The notes under the pieces: model-generated
Seen by the model: the letters and a program-made list of their open reading frames with translations, nothing else
Database searches by the model: none
What the model was told of the DNA's origin: nothing
Program-made: the position numbers and the translations under genes
Part shown: piece by piece, positions 1 through 9,935 of the stretch
How positions within the stretch are numbered: the stretch's first letter is position 1
Layout of the letters: each line of letters starts with the position of its first letter
Assembly: GCA_039602395.1 (NCBI GenBank)
Contig: JBCNJP010000020.1
Location: 19,694,483 to 19,758,482, forward strand
DNA: 64,000 nucleotides
From: Deinandra increscens subsp. villosa
Lineage: Eukaryota > Streptophyta > Magnoliopsida > Asterales > Asteraceae
Direction: 5' to 3'

Positions 1-734
1 AAAAAATAGAAAAAAAATAAATGATTAGTGAAAAAGTAAAGAAAAATTAATAGAACACTCATTTTAAAAAATGATTAGTGAAAGGTTAAAGGCCGCATAT
101 GAAGAGAGACTTCAAAGCAAGAGGAAAATGAAAAGAAAAAAAAGACAAAAAACGGATGGTGTTTGCTTAATTAGGTGATCGAAATCGCAATCGACAGATT
201 GGTGGTGCGAGTTCTAACGATCGATGGACTGATCGAGGACGAGGTCGTAAGAATGGTAGAGCTAGGGGTACCAAAACAACATAGTCAATGATCACGACGA
301 GCTTCCGGGTAGAAAATATGAGTCGATGTGGTCTGAGTATCCAGGAAGGAAACAAGGGTCAGGGTATGAAACAAAGTATGATTAATTTGGACGGATGGTC
401 AAAGCACATGAGTCTGAATGGTTTGGACGAGCATGAAGAATTGAAAGAATGGTATTACAAGATTAGAAGGTGATTGTTGGAATAATCTTGTAATGGTTAA
501 TAGTTAAGGATAAATCAGTAGAGTTTTATTACTTATTTAATTGAGTAATTGTAGAAAATTTGATTATTTAAATGGTTTTTTTGGTTAGGATATTTAGTTT
601 TTAGTTATTTTATTTAGTTTTTTAAATTTGTATGTAATTAGGTTTCTTTTTTTTCAAGGTTTAGTATTAGTACAAATAGGGGTTTAAGGATACTTTGTAA
701 ATTGTCCCGTTTATATTAAATATCATGAGTTGTT
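1..734. other. AT-rich DNA, possible old retroelement remnant
   Basis: No convincing gene. A short arginine- and glycine-rich reading frame around 180-290 ends in a stop. From about 475 an AT-rich stretch begins TGTTGGAATAAT, like the start of some plant LTRs. The sequence on the far side of the TRIM (1720-1795) looks like its continuation and contains AATAAAT. This suggests, without proving, that the TRIM and the neighbouring MULE inserted into an older LTR. No matching second LTR or primer-binding site is in the window. Confidence 0.3.
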
Positions 735-1107
735 TGATAGCGGAAGCGGATAGAAAACCCTTGATCTATGTCAAGGAATGAAAACCTAGCCCAAAACCTG
801 GTGCTAGAAACCCTAGATGCCGCCAAAACCGGCTTCTAGAAAGCTTGGAAAATACCCCCAAACGAAATACTTTATTTCATCAAATCAACCAACTAAAAAG
901 ATTACAAAGAGTTCTTTAAATATGCTAAACAACTTGATCCTAAAGAAAAGGAATTCAATTAAAATAAGGAAACCAAATAACTAAATAAAATACTAAATAA
1001 TTGAATAAAACTATTTAAAATAAAGATAGATAAAAATCCCCAACCAAATGGAGACGGGTCTTGGATTTCCGGACAAGCTCGGGTGGGGTTCTTCTAGATC
1101 CGCATCA
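735..1107 (-). repeat. TRIM 3' LTR (minus-strand sense)
   Basis: Left-hand copy of the long terminal repeat. It is preceded by the TTGTT target duplication and ends at CGCATCA beside the purine tract. It has three extra bases (GCC) near 822 compared with the other LTR. Confidence 0.9.
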
Positions 1108-1344
1108 TTCTCCCCCTCTTTGAAAAACTCGTCCACGAGTTTTAACACCTGATGAAACCCTGTGGAAGCCACCTGGATCGAACGGAACATCCCGACGACC
1201 TTTCGCCAATGTCCTCACGACCAAGACGGTCTTGAACCACTTTTCAAGTTTATCTTCATATATCACTCGGGTCGGCTCCAAGCAAATACAACATGGACCA
1301 ACGGGTCCCGGGTCAATTGGGTTACCGGGTCCTCTGATACCAAA

Positions 1345-1714
1345 TGATAGCGGAAGCGGATAGAAAACCCTTGATCTATGTCAAGGAATGAAAACATAGC
1401 CCAAAACCTTGTGCTAGAAACCCTAGATGCCAAAACCGGCTTCTAGAAAGCTTGGAAAATACCCCCAAACGAAATACTTTATTTCATCAAATCAACCAAC
1501 TAAAAAGATTACAAAGAGTTCTTTAAATAGGCTAAACAACTTGATCCTAAAGAAAAGGAATTCAATTAAAATAAGGAAACCAAATAACTAAATAAAATAC
1601 TAAATAATTGAATAAAACTATTTAAAATAAAGATAGATAAAAATCCCCAACCAAATGGAGACGGGTCTTGGATTTCCGGACAAGCTCGGGTGGGGTTCTT
1701 CTAGATCCGCATCA
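1345..1714 (-). repeat. TRIM 5' LTR (minus-strand sense)
   Basis: Right-hand copy of the long terminal repeat. It is adjacent to the tRNA-Met primer-binding site at 1332-1342 and is followed by the second TTGTT at 1715-1719. Confidence 0.9.
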
Positions 1715-1795
1715 TTGTTATTCGTTCCTTTATTATCTGTGATATTCATTACCGGAAATAATAAATCTACTTTCCATGTTCAATGTTTTATTTTA

Positions 1796-2172
1796 GGGAA
1801 AATCACCAAAATGACCCATTTTGACCAAGAAAAACCAGGAATGACCACCCAAAAGTATCCTAACTCAAATGACCCACCCAATAGAAACCAGCCATTTGTC
1901 ATCTTTTCACCAATCACAATCTGACTTGTGTCATTAATCTGACAAGTAGGCTAAAGGTGGAGCCCACCACCAACCAGTAATTGTTTGACATATGGACAAA
2001 AAGTCAGAAATCTATGCTTGTTACCCGAACCACTGCGAGCCTGCCACCTGTCCAGACTAAGCCGTCCATATGGCTTGAGGATTACCAAGGAATAATTTAA
2101 TCCTCGTGCTAAAGTTGTCTTTTCCCAACCCCCCTACCTCCCCTACCTCCCCCTATATATATTTCTTTTTAG

Positions 2173-2209
<37 letters not shown>

Positions 2210-2985
2210 TCGTTGATAACGATCTCCTTAGCTTCACGTTCAAGCTAGAGGAATCGTTCCCTGTTGTCCGTATCTCCTCCGGTGGTCCGATTTGAATGAT
2301 GAATAAGAGTTTAGGTAGCTTGTGGAAGAAGTTAATTGAAGTTTGAATATACCTGGATGGATCTGCTGGTTCAAGATGTGAACAGGGGGTGAAAATCGTG
2401 TGAGATCGATCGATCGATCTCTGTCGTTTTCAGTAGCACACGAGATGCGTATATATATATATATACACAATAGAAGTTTACATCAATAGTTTTGAGGCTG
2501 TGGTATTTGAATGGTGATACCTAGCTACAGGTTATCCACTTTCCTATCACCATCATAAAATAAAATAAGTTTAAATAAAAATACGTAACATCTTTATTCC
2601 ATTTTATTTAACTAAAAAGAAATATATATATAGGGGGTAGGGGAGGTAGGGGTTGGGAAAAGGCAACTTTAGCACTAGGATTAAATTATTCCTTGGTAAT
2701 CCTCAAGTAATATGGACGGCTTAGTCTGGACAGGTGGCAGGCTCGCAGTGGTTCGGGTAACAAGCCTAGATTTCTGACTTTTTGTCCATGTGTCAAACAA
2801 TTACTGGTTGGTGGTGGGCTCCACCTTTAGCCTACTTGTCAGATTGATGACACATGTCAGATTGTGATTGGTGGAAAGATGACAAATGGCTGGTTTCTAT
2901 TGGGTGGGTCATTTGAGTTAGGATACTTTTGGATGGTCATTCCTGATTTTTCTTGGTCAAAGTGGGTTATTTTGGTGATTTTCCC
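1796..2985. mobile_element. Non-autonomous long-TIR Mutator-like element (MULE)
   Basis: The first 378 bp or so (1796-2174) and the last 375 bp (2611-2985) are long inverted repeats of each other, starting GGGAAAATCACC. The element is flanked by the 9-bp direct repeat TTTATTTTA (1787-1795 and 2986-2994). A 9-bp duplication with long TIRs is the hallmark of TIR-MULEs. The 435-bp centre holds no transposase. It has an (AT)n run at the left TIR edge, a 20-bp palindrome of GATC units (2402-2421), and on the minus strand a 76-codon open frame (2470-2240) with no recognised domain. The centre could be captured host DNA. Confidence 0.9.
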
Positions 2986-2994
2986 TTTATTTTA

Positions 2995-3872
2995 ACTATT
3001 AAACTCACATATATGAACTCATTAAAAAAAAATTGAACGGCTAACGAATAACGCCCTGGCTACCCAAGACATCCCCATTGCCGAAAGGACAACCACACTC
3101 GGGAGAGCAGAGAGAAATACTATACTCTCAAATGTGCTGGTAGCCAAACATATTAATTGAGCCCAATCTAGACATAACCCACCGCTCGAAGGCCCCTTGT
3201 GATAAAAACCTGAGGACTCTAATGATCAAACTTATAACCTTTTAATCAACAAGGCTCCGTGAATGAACTCATTCTAACTATCTAGAACTTGACCCTCTAA
3301 TTTCCCCTCTTAGCTATAATATAAAGAAACTAATAATTATGACCCACAAACACCATATGTATTATGATTAATCATAATTTTACCCAACCAATCAACACAA
3401 ATCTGTGATTACTCCATTCTAACCAACAAAAGAGACATAGTAGGCCTAGAGTATCAACACATGGTTTTTGTTTAACAACAACAAATAAAAGACATCCAAC
3501 TCTATCTCAATAATGTTTTAAACTTCCAAAGTGATCATAATTCATAACCAAAACATATAATATAACTTCATATTAAAAAGAATAGATGCTTAAAGTTAAT
3601 ATATATTTTTTTAAATCAAGTGATGATTGGTGTGGAGTAATTACGTATGATCTGGTCCATGTCGATCTACTCCCGGTTCGACAAGGCAAAACCCACATGG
3701 TTTGTCCCCACAAACCCACATCACACGGCCACAATCCGAACCCACAAAATAATCAAGAAAATCTTTAGCCCTACGATCTTGCCTAATATCTATAAATACA
3801 ACCCTGTTTTTATATCTTTGCCGGTCTTTTAGTGTCTTGCTGGTTGGAATACATATAGTATTAATATCACTA
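2995..3872. other. Intergenic DNA upstream of the first Aux/IAA gene
   Basis: No gene seen. The stretch 3040-3260 is less AT-rich and repeat-like but has no sustained reading frame. GAGACA at 3432-3437 is the reverse complement of the TGTCTC auxin-response core, about 690 bp before the start codon. This is weak evidence because a hexamer is expected by chance. Confidence 0.3.
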
Positions 3873-3936
3873 CACCCCCCCCCCCCACACCCCACCCCAC
3901 ACCCCCCCCCCCCAACCCCACCCACACCTACCCCAC
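3873..3936. repeat. C-rich tract (G-rich on the minus strand)
   Basis: Two runs of about 13 C, separated and followed by CCCC and CCC runs, occupy about 64 bp just upstream of the Aux/IAA TATA region. The minus strand therefore carries well over four closely spaced G runs, enough for a G-quadruplex, and the plus strand could form an i-motif. Length is likely polymorphic, and the homopolymers may be partly an assembly or sequencing artefact. Confidence 0.85.
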
Positions 3937-3953
3937 ATTTGTAACTCATGTGA

Positions 3954-3959
3954 CCGACA
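3954..3959 (-). promoter_or_regulatory. Candidate auxin-response element TGTCGG
   Basis: CCGACA on the plus strand reads TGTCGG on the minus strand, the high-affinity ARF-binding hexamer. It lies about 65 bp upstream of the TATA-like box of an Aux/IAA gene, a family usually induced by auxin. A single hexamer is only suggestive. Confidence 0.35.
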
Positions 3960-4020
3960 TCTAACATGATTGTCCTCCCATTGCTCTTTTCATGTCCTCT
4001 TAATTTCAACTATCTTTGCA

Positions 4021-4029
4021 TATATATAA
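4021..4029 (+). promoter_or_regulatory. TATA box of the first Aux/IAA gene
   Basis: TATATATAA lies 97 bp upstream of the chosen ATG at 4126, a normal plant spacing for a short 5' UTR. Confidence 0.55.
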
Positions 4030-4125
4030 CATGCATATATTATTTGCTCATTAACACAATAATAATAGTTCATTGCTTCAAGTTTTATGCTCTACAAGAA
4101 ATTCACTTGTACAAGTTATAGAAGC

Positions 4126-7100
4126 ATGGCAACCAACGGGTTTATCGAAGGGTTTGGGCTCGAGATCACTGAGCTCCGGCTAGGGTTACCGGGTGGTGGT
4201 GGTGCTGGTGGCAGTGATGGAGGGAGGAAAGAGAAAAAGAGGGCGTTTTTGGATATCCTTGGCGGTCGAGGTGAGGATGATGAGTTTTCTGATAATGGTG
4301 GTGGTGGTGGGAAAAGTAGAAATATTGAAGTTGCGGTCGGGTGGCCGCCAGTTTGCTCGTATAGGAAGAGAGCTACGAGCAAAATGTACGTGAAAGTGAG
4401 CATGGATGGAGCCCCGTTTCTTCGCAAGATCGATATTAACGGTTTCAAAGGGTATTCGGATTTCGTTCGGGCTCTTGAGAACCTCTTTGGCCTTGGTAGG
4501 TTTTTATTCTATCTTTTGTGTTCTTTTCTTTTCTTTTCGATGATATTAATTTGCTAGGGTTTGATAACAAATTAATCAGATGCATCACGTTAGTTTCGCT
4601 AGGGTTAACAGGTTTTAGAAGTACGATTAATCAAGTATCATCCATATAATCTCTTGTGTAATGAACAAGGTTTTTGCTTAGACCTAAAGAAACATACTTG
4701 CATGCATAAATCAAAATTGTTAAAATAAATAAAAAATAGTAATAAAAAAAAGTCTTTTGAGAATTGAAACTTTAGTCTTTGTAGTTATAAGTGAGATCTT
4801 CTGTCTTATCTTTTTTTATGTGAGATCTAAATGCATATATGATGTACATGTAAATAGCTTTTATATTTTTTGTTAAAAGAATTCAGAAAAGAGTAGATAA
4901 AATCAAAGAAATAGTGGAAACAGATACTATTACTAGATTCTGATCACTGGGATGACTCAAAACTCAGATGTCACGAGTTTGCCAAGCCTAACAGGGTTTT
5001 TTACCCGATACCTGTGAGTGTATGACTATGCCCTCTGCACGCTCCTTAGTGTTTATGCATTTTAAGTCATTTAGGGTTACCCAAGTGGTCGACTAGTCAA
5101 GCAGTATTAATGAGCCGTTCCAAAAAGAACTTAAGTTTTAGCAATTTATAATAAATTTATCAAAAGGCAAGTGACATTTTTTTAAGGATTCACAATATTC
5201 TCGGATGCAAATAAGACGACGATATATATTCTAATATAACGTTTATCGCTAAACTAGGATCTATCGTCGTCATTTATGTCGTCAATTTGACACGTCATAT
5301 GGTCCCACCCTAAAATCAACCGACAGGAACAGGAATTAACTATGAGCTTATATATAAGCACCAATTTTCTTCTTAAAACGATATGTGATTGGTTTTGTAT
5401 CGAATAATTTATTTTTTTTTCAAACAGCAATTTCATTAAACGAAGGGGAAAAACCGGCGGAGCAAGACACTCCAGCCGGCCCCGCAACCAACAACAAAAA
5501 CGATTACATTAAAAAGAGAAACCTACTCCACTCCTCCTTACTATAAGAACGATTCTTCGCCCTACAATTAACCCAAAACAGACTCACCGATTCTTCGCCC
5601 TACAATTTTGTATCGAATAATTATTTTATGTTTTTTTATGTACTTCAAATGTTACATGCAATAAATACGATGTTTCCGACAAGCTCTTTAATTATAGTCA
5701 AAAGCATGATGAATGTGATGATAATAAATTATTGTTATTTTTTAAAATTAAAAAAGGTGAAGAATGCGAGTACATACCAATATATGAAGACAAGGATGGA
5801 GATTGGATGCTTGTAGGGGACGTCCCTTGGGAGTAAGCTTCTATATCTTTTCTTAAATTTTTATTTGTTTTTATTTATTTTTTCGTAATTTTTTAAAGAG
5901 TAAACTTCGTTTTTAGTGAATAAAGTTTGTATATTTTAACAATTTTAGTCTTAACTTTTTAAAAATCACAATTTAGTGTCTCACATTTTTTTTATAATTT
6001 TGGTCTCAACGTTAACAGTTGTTTAAAATGCCGTTAAACTGCCCTCATGTGGTCCCCACATGAGGTGTACTTTTGTCATTTTCGTTTGTTTTAACTCATA
6101 CTTTAAAACAAACTGAAATAACAAAAATACCCCTCACGTGGGGACCATGTGAGGACAGTTTAATGGTTTTTTAAATGGTTGTTAACATTGTAAGCAAAAT
6201 GAAAAGAAAATGAAATGTGAGACAATAAATTGGAATTTTCGAAAACTTAAGACTAAAATTGTTAAAATGTACAAACGTTAAGTACTAAAAACAAAGTTTA
6301 ATTTTTTTTTTTTTGAAAAAAAAAAGTAAAATAATTATCATATCTATACTTGATAGGATTAGGGGGGCCTCCGGGTAAAAGGAAGAGCGATTGCCTAAGG
6401 CCCAATAATCCCAAGGCCTCATGTTTTTTTTTTATATATATGTTATAGAAATTTGTAGATACGTATATATACATGTGAGGCCATTAAATTGACAAATAAG
6501 TTAAGTTGTGTGTTAGAAAAATACATATGCTAATATAATAAAATTAACCTTTAGGTTTCAAATTCAAATCTCCAGATATCATATTCATAAATTTTTTTTA
6601 TTTTCTATTTTCTAAGTTTTTTCTTTGGTAAACTCCTTTTTTTTTCTTTTTTCTTTCTAGTTAATTTTTTTTCTTGTTTTAGTTCCTTGTTTTTTCATTT
6701 TTATTTAGGTTTCTTTGGTTTTAGTTTAACATATATATGTTTACGTATTGTTCATTACATTTTCATTTTGTCTGTTATTTTTATTTAACGCCGACGTCTT
6801 TTTTCTGTATATCAATATCTTATTTAAATTGAATATATAATATTTTCCTAAGATGTTGAACGTTGTGATTTTCTTCTTTTATTTGAGTTTTGATAGTTAA
6901 GGTCATGTCGTCGCTGACTCGCAACTGCAACGCGCAACTATCACCTTTCTTGTTAGCATACAACCATACATTATTATTGGGCCGGGCCCTATAATTTTTT
7001 ATAGGGTCCGGGTGGTCCGGGCCCTATAATTTTTCACTTAGTAATGTTAAGTTTTGCATGTCACTCTGAAATTTTTTATATACTTAAATTATAATATATT

Positions 7101-8517
7101 AAAGCTTGAATAGTATTTTTTTAATATCAATATAATATTAAATTTATATTATAAAGACCAATTTTTTATGTTAAACCAAGAAATTTTCAGGGGGAGCTTC
7201 CTTTAAAATGGCCCCTCGTAGAATTTGAATCCATGTTATCGTATGCAATAAATGAGTGTACATAGTTGTACACAGCCCCTACCCTATACAATAATTTCGT
7301 GTGTTAACAAGTAGTACCATGTGTACGTATTTTTAATTCTATTATAATTAATGGATTTTATTAAAATCATGAACGAATCCTAAAATGTATATATGCTAGC
7401 ACATGATACAAGTTGCTTATTTAGTTTGTAACGATAAATAATTTTTTATAGAACGTGTTAGTGGTAAAATGATGTATTGTTAATTAAGTAGTTGTCAATT
7501 TAATTTCTACAAAATAAAATAGTAGTGATTTTCTCCAATAAATCGTTTTGGTGTCGCTGTTAAAACAATAATTATTATTTTCGTAAATAAAAGTATATGA
7601 CAAATAATATTAAAAAATCATAACATCTAAATTAAGCTAGGGGTGTTTATTATCGTATAGAATTCGACTTCATTTTTAACTTTTTAAATTTTTTAAATTG
7701 GGTTAGCATGCGTTCGAATCCAACTCTAAATTCAGTTTTCAAATCAAATTTTAATCTAATTTTTTACCTGATCGACCTAAATTTTTAATTCGAATTATAT
7801 GTATGTAATAAATAAATACATATATATCATTTGTATTTGTATATGTTATTTATTTGTTTCTTTTTACATATCTTTATTACACGTATTATTTTTCTAATTG
7901 TTGTTTTAGTCTTACTTTTTTAAAAATTAATTATTTTATGTCATGTGGGACTTTAATCCGGTTAATGAAGATGTATGGTGAGCAATTATACAAGACCTAT
8001 GCATTAGAAGGAGCTCAAAAACAATTTTCTTGTTTAAATACTCTAGATTGATTAACATATATAAAAAAGTATAAATTCATTAGTAATTAATTGGGTTATA
8101 GAATATTTTATCTCCCACTGAAATAAAGTTAATAGTGTTATATGAGCTATAAGCTTTTTGAGTCGCTTCAAATTTTGTCAAAAAGCATCTTAAAATGTCA
8201 CAAAGGTGGAATTAAACTTCAACAAATTTGGATGTGATTTATTGTTTCATAAACTCGATCCAAAAAACAAATTACGCACAAACTAATCTCAATCCGACAT
8301 TGTTACACTAAAACAAGTTTCAATTCTTCAAACCTTTTTTTAAGGGACTCCTTTTTACCTATCATAATCTTCAAAATTTATGAATCGGTACTATAATATA
8401 CATTATTACATCTAATCTAACAACTCGAGTTGAAATTACAGGATGTTTACAGAAACATGCAAGAGGCTGAGAATGAAGAAAAGGATATTGGATGGTGGAC
8501 TTCAAACCCAAACTTGA
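4126..8517 (+). CDS. Aux/IAA auxin-response repressor, IAA19/IAA6-like
   Basis: Nuclear repressor that binds ARF transcription factors and is degraded through TIR1/AFB when auxin is present. Exons: 4126-4495, 5757-5832 and 8442-8517, joined in frame to 173 residues. All four family domains are visible. Domain I is the EAR motif in LEITELRLGLPG (residues ~9-20). Domain II is the degron VAVGWPPVCSYRK. Domain III starts MYVKVSMDGAPFLRKID. Domain IV has the PB1 acidic motif YEDKDGDWMLVGDVPW followed by EMFTETCKRLRM. GLEITELRLGLPG with GWPPVCSYRK points to the IAA6/IAA19 branch. An upstream in-frame ATG at 4087 exists, but MATNGF fits the family better. Intron 1 (1.26 kb) holds a LINE fragment and intron 2 (2.6 kb) a foldback element; both look tolerated. 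The C-terminus (DGGLQTQT) is unusual and lacks the common PR-rich tail. Auxin induction is inferred from the family and a TGTCGG site. Confidence 0.9.
5410..5605 (-). mobile_element. 5'-truncated LINE 3' end (retroposon) in Aux/IAA intron 1
   Basis: About 196 bp lie between two perfect 17-bp direct repeats, TTTTGTATCGAATAATT (5393-5409 and 5606-5622). A T-rich tract (5412-5420) sits just inside the left repeat, i.e. a poly(A) tail on the minus strand. Long target duplications plus poly(A) are typical of L1-type retroposition, and the short length implies 5' truncation. The body contains an internal direct repeat (TTCTTCGCCCTACAAT). A SINE is less likely because no A or B box was found. Confidence 0.8.
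5901..6300. mobile_element. Foldback MITE in Aux/IAA intron 2
   Basis: The 400-bp block is one long imperfect inverted repeat. The left arm from TAAACTTCGTTTTTAGT is matched by the reverse complement of the right arm ending AAAAACAAAGTTTA. The arms meet around two inverted copies of a CCTCATGTGG-like segment near 6045-6155. There is no coding capacity. The target duplication is blurred by T-runs on both sides, so the superfamily is not assigned. Confidence 0.75.
6301..8441. other. Rest of Aux/IAA intron 2
   Basis: AT-rich intronic DNA with no gene. It includes a pyrimidine-rich stretch (6590-6720). At about 7640 GGGGTGTTTATTATCG resembles a hAT terminal repeat, but its partner was not found. 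The intron ends in ATTACAG before exon 3. Confidence 0.5.
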
Positions 8518-9603
8518 TGATCGAGTAAAGACTAAAAACTAAGTTAACGATAATCGTTAATTATTTAATTAAGTTTATAAGATTCAATATCTATATTTAT
8601 CTATATGTAGTTGAAGTTCTAATAATGTCACTAAGTATATTATGTTGATTTATTAGGGTAACGTAACTATATGGTGCGTGTTAATCTCTTCATTTTTAGC
8701 GCAATATATGTCGTTTACTCAAGAAACTAATGCTAATAAACGATGGTGGTCGTTTACCTCAAGAAATTGGTGCTAATAAACGACGGTATAAAAAATTGAC
8801 CTCAAAATATAAACTTATTGATATTAAAAATATTAATATTATATCGTTCAAACTTCAATATGTTGCAACTTAATATTTTATGCTAAGAAGAAGGTACCAA
8901 GCCCGCGTAGCGGCTGCGAATAAGCGAAGACACGACCTTAAAGATCAAAACGTAAATAAAAGATGAAATCACAACACTCAACATCTTAGTAAAAGATGAT
9001 CCAATATAAACAATAATACGCGTAAACGCACCGGTGTTAAACAAAATAACATAAAAAATGAAAATTAATAACGCAATATGTAAACACAAATCTATTAAAC
9101 TAATATTAGGAAACCTAGAAAAAAAAATTAAAAGAAAGAAGAAAAACCAAAATAATAATAATAACAATTGTGATTACGGTATTTGGGATTTGATTCATTG
9201 AATAAAACCTTATACAAGGACCCTTAAAAACGTTGAAAAAAAAAAAGTAATCTAAATAAGAAATTAGTATATTAATTTTGAATGAAAGTGTTGGTAATTA
9301 TAAATCATTACTTTATTTTTATTAACTATAAAAAAAAATGAAGGAATGATTTATTTTATTTTCACTTAAAAACCAAATAAGACAATGGATGGTAACGGTC
9401 TATTTTCTTGTTGTCCATCTATTTTCTCGTTAGTTATATTACCTCATATTAAAAAGACATTTAAGGAATGAAATGGATGAAGAAATTGAATGGTCAAGGT
9501 AATGAAATAGATCATTATCAATACTTTGTTCTGTTTGGTTCTCACGTGAGAATAAAATAATTATTGTTTTGTGTTGTTTGATCCGGTTAGTAAAAACTAA
9601 GTA
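8518..9603. other. AT-rich intergenic DNA
   Basis: No gene. At 8707-8790 a roughly 50-bp unit containing GCTAATAAACGA is present twice in tandem. A GC-rich patch CCCGCGTAGCGG at 8902-8913 is unexplained. Confidence 0.4.
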
Positions 9604-9935
9604 ATGAAATATAATTATATCAATATTTTCATCCAAAAACTAATATATTTGTTCTATTTTTATAATTTTCAATTAAATTATTTTATTTTTATGTTTTCAT
9701 ATTATTTTTATTTGTTTTTTCTTTTGTACTTTTATTATTATTTTTATTATTTTTTTATTTTATATTTTATAATTTTTTTTTGTTTTTATTATATATTTCT
9801 ATTTTATATGTATTTGTTTCTATTTTTTTTATTTTTGTTCGTATTTATTTATTTTTTAACTTTATTCTTAAATTTTAATTTACTTTTAAGAAAAAATCAA
9901 ATTAGATTAAAAAAAATCATTCCATTTACTTAAAA
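9604..9935. repeat. T-rich low-complexity tract
   Basis: About 280 bp of almost pure T and A with strong strand asymmetry (T on plus). Any reading frame here is low-complexity Phe/Tyr/Leu and should not be called a protein. Confidence 0.8.

Larger units (their letters stand above)
735..1714 (-). mobile_element. TRIM: miniature LTR retrotransposon with no coding capacity
   Basis: Two direct repeats of 373 bp (735-1107) and 370 bp (1345-1714) flank only about 240 bp. Read on the minus strand each repeat starts TGATGCGG and ends CTATCA, so the LTRs have the usual TG...CA ends. Next to the LTR, two bases inward, lies TGGTATCAGAG (minus strand, 1342-1332), the complement of the initiator tRNA-Met 3' end and the standard plant primer-binding site. 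A purine tract AAAGAGGGGGAG (minus, 1120-1109) precedes the other LTR. The element is flanked by the 5-bp duplication TTGTT (730-734 and 1715-1719). LTRs, primer site and purine tract with no gag-pol define a TRIM, which must be mobilised in trans. The LTRs differ by about three substitutions and one 3-bp indel, so the insertion is fairly young. Confidence 0.93.

Noticed and set aside
7695..7720. Good pol III B box (GCGTTCGAATCC)
   Set aside because: No A box at tRNA-like distance upstream; not called as a tRNA or SINE.
8902..8940. Second Helitron-like hairpin (CCGCTACGCGG on the minus strand)
   Set aside because: No CTRR follows at the expected distance, and no matching terminus was found.
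9604..9933. 109-codon frame rich in Phe and Tyr, membrane-protein-like
   Set aside because: It is the translation of a T-rich low-complexity tract with no conserved motif.
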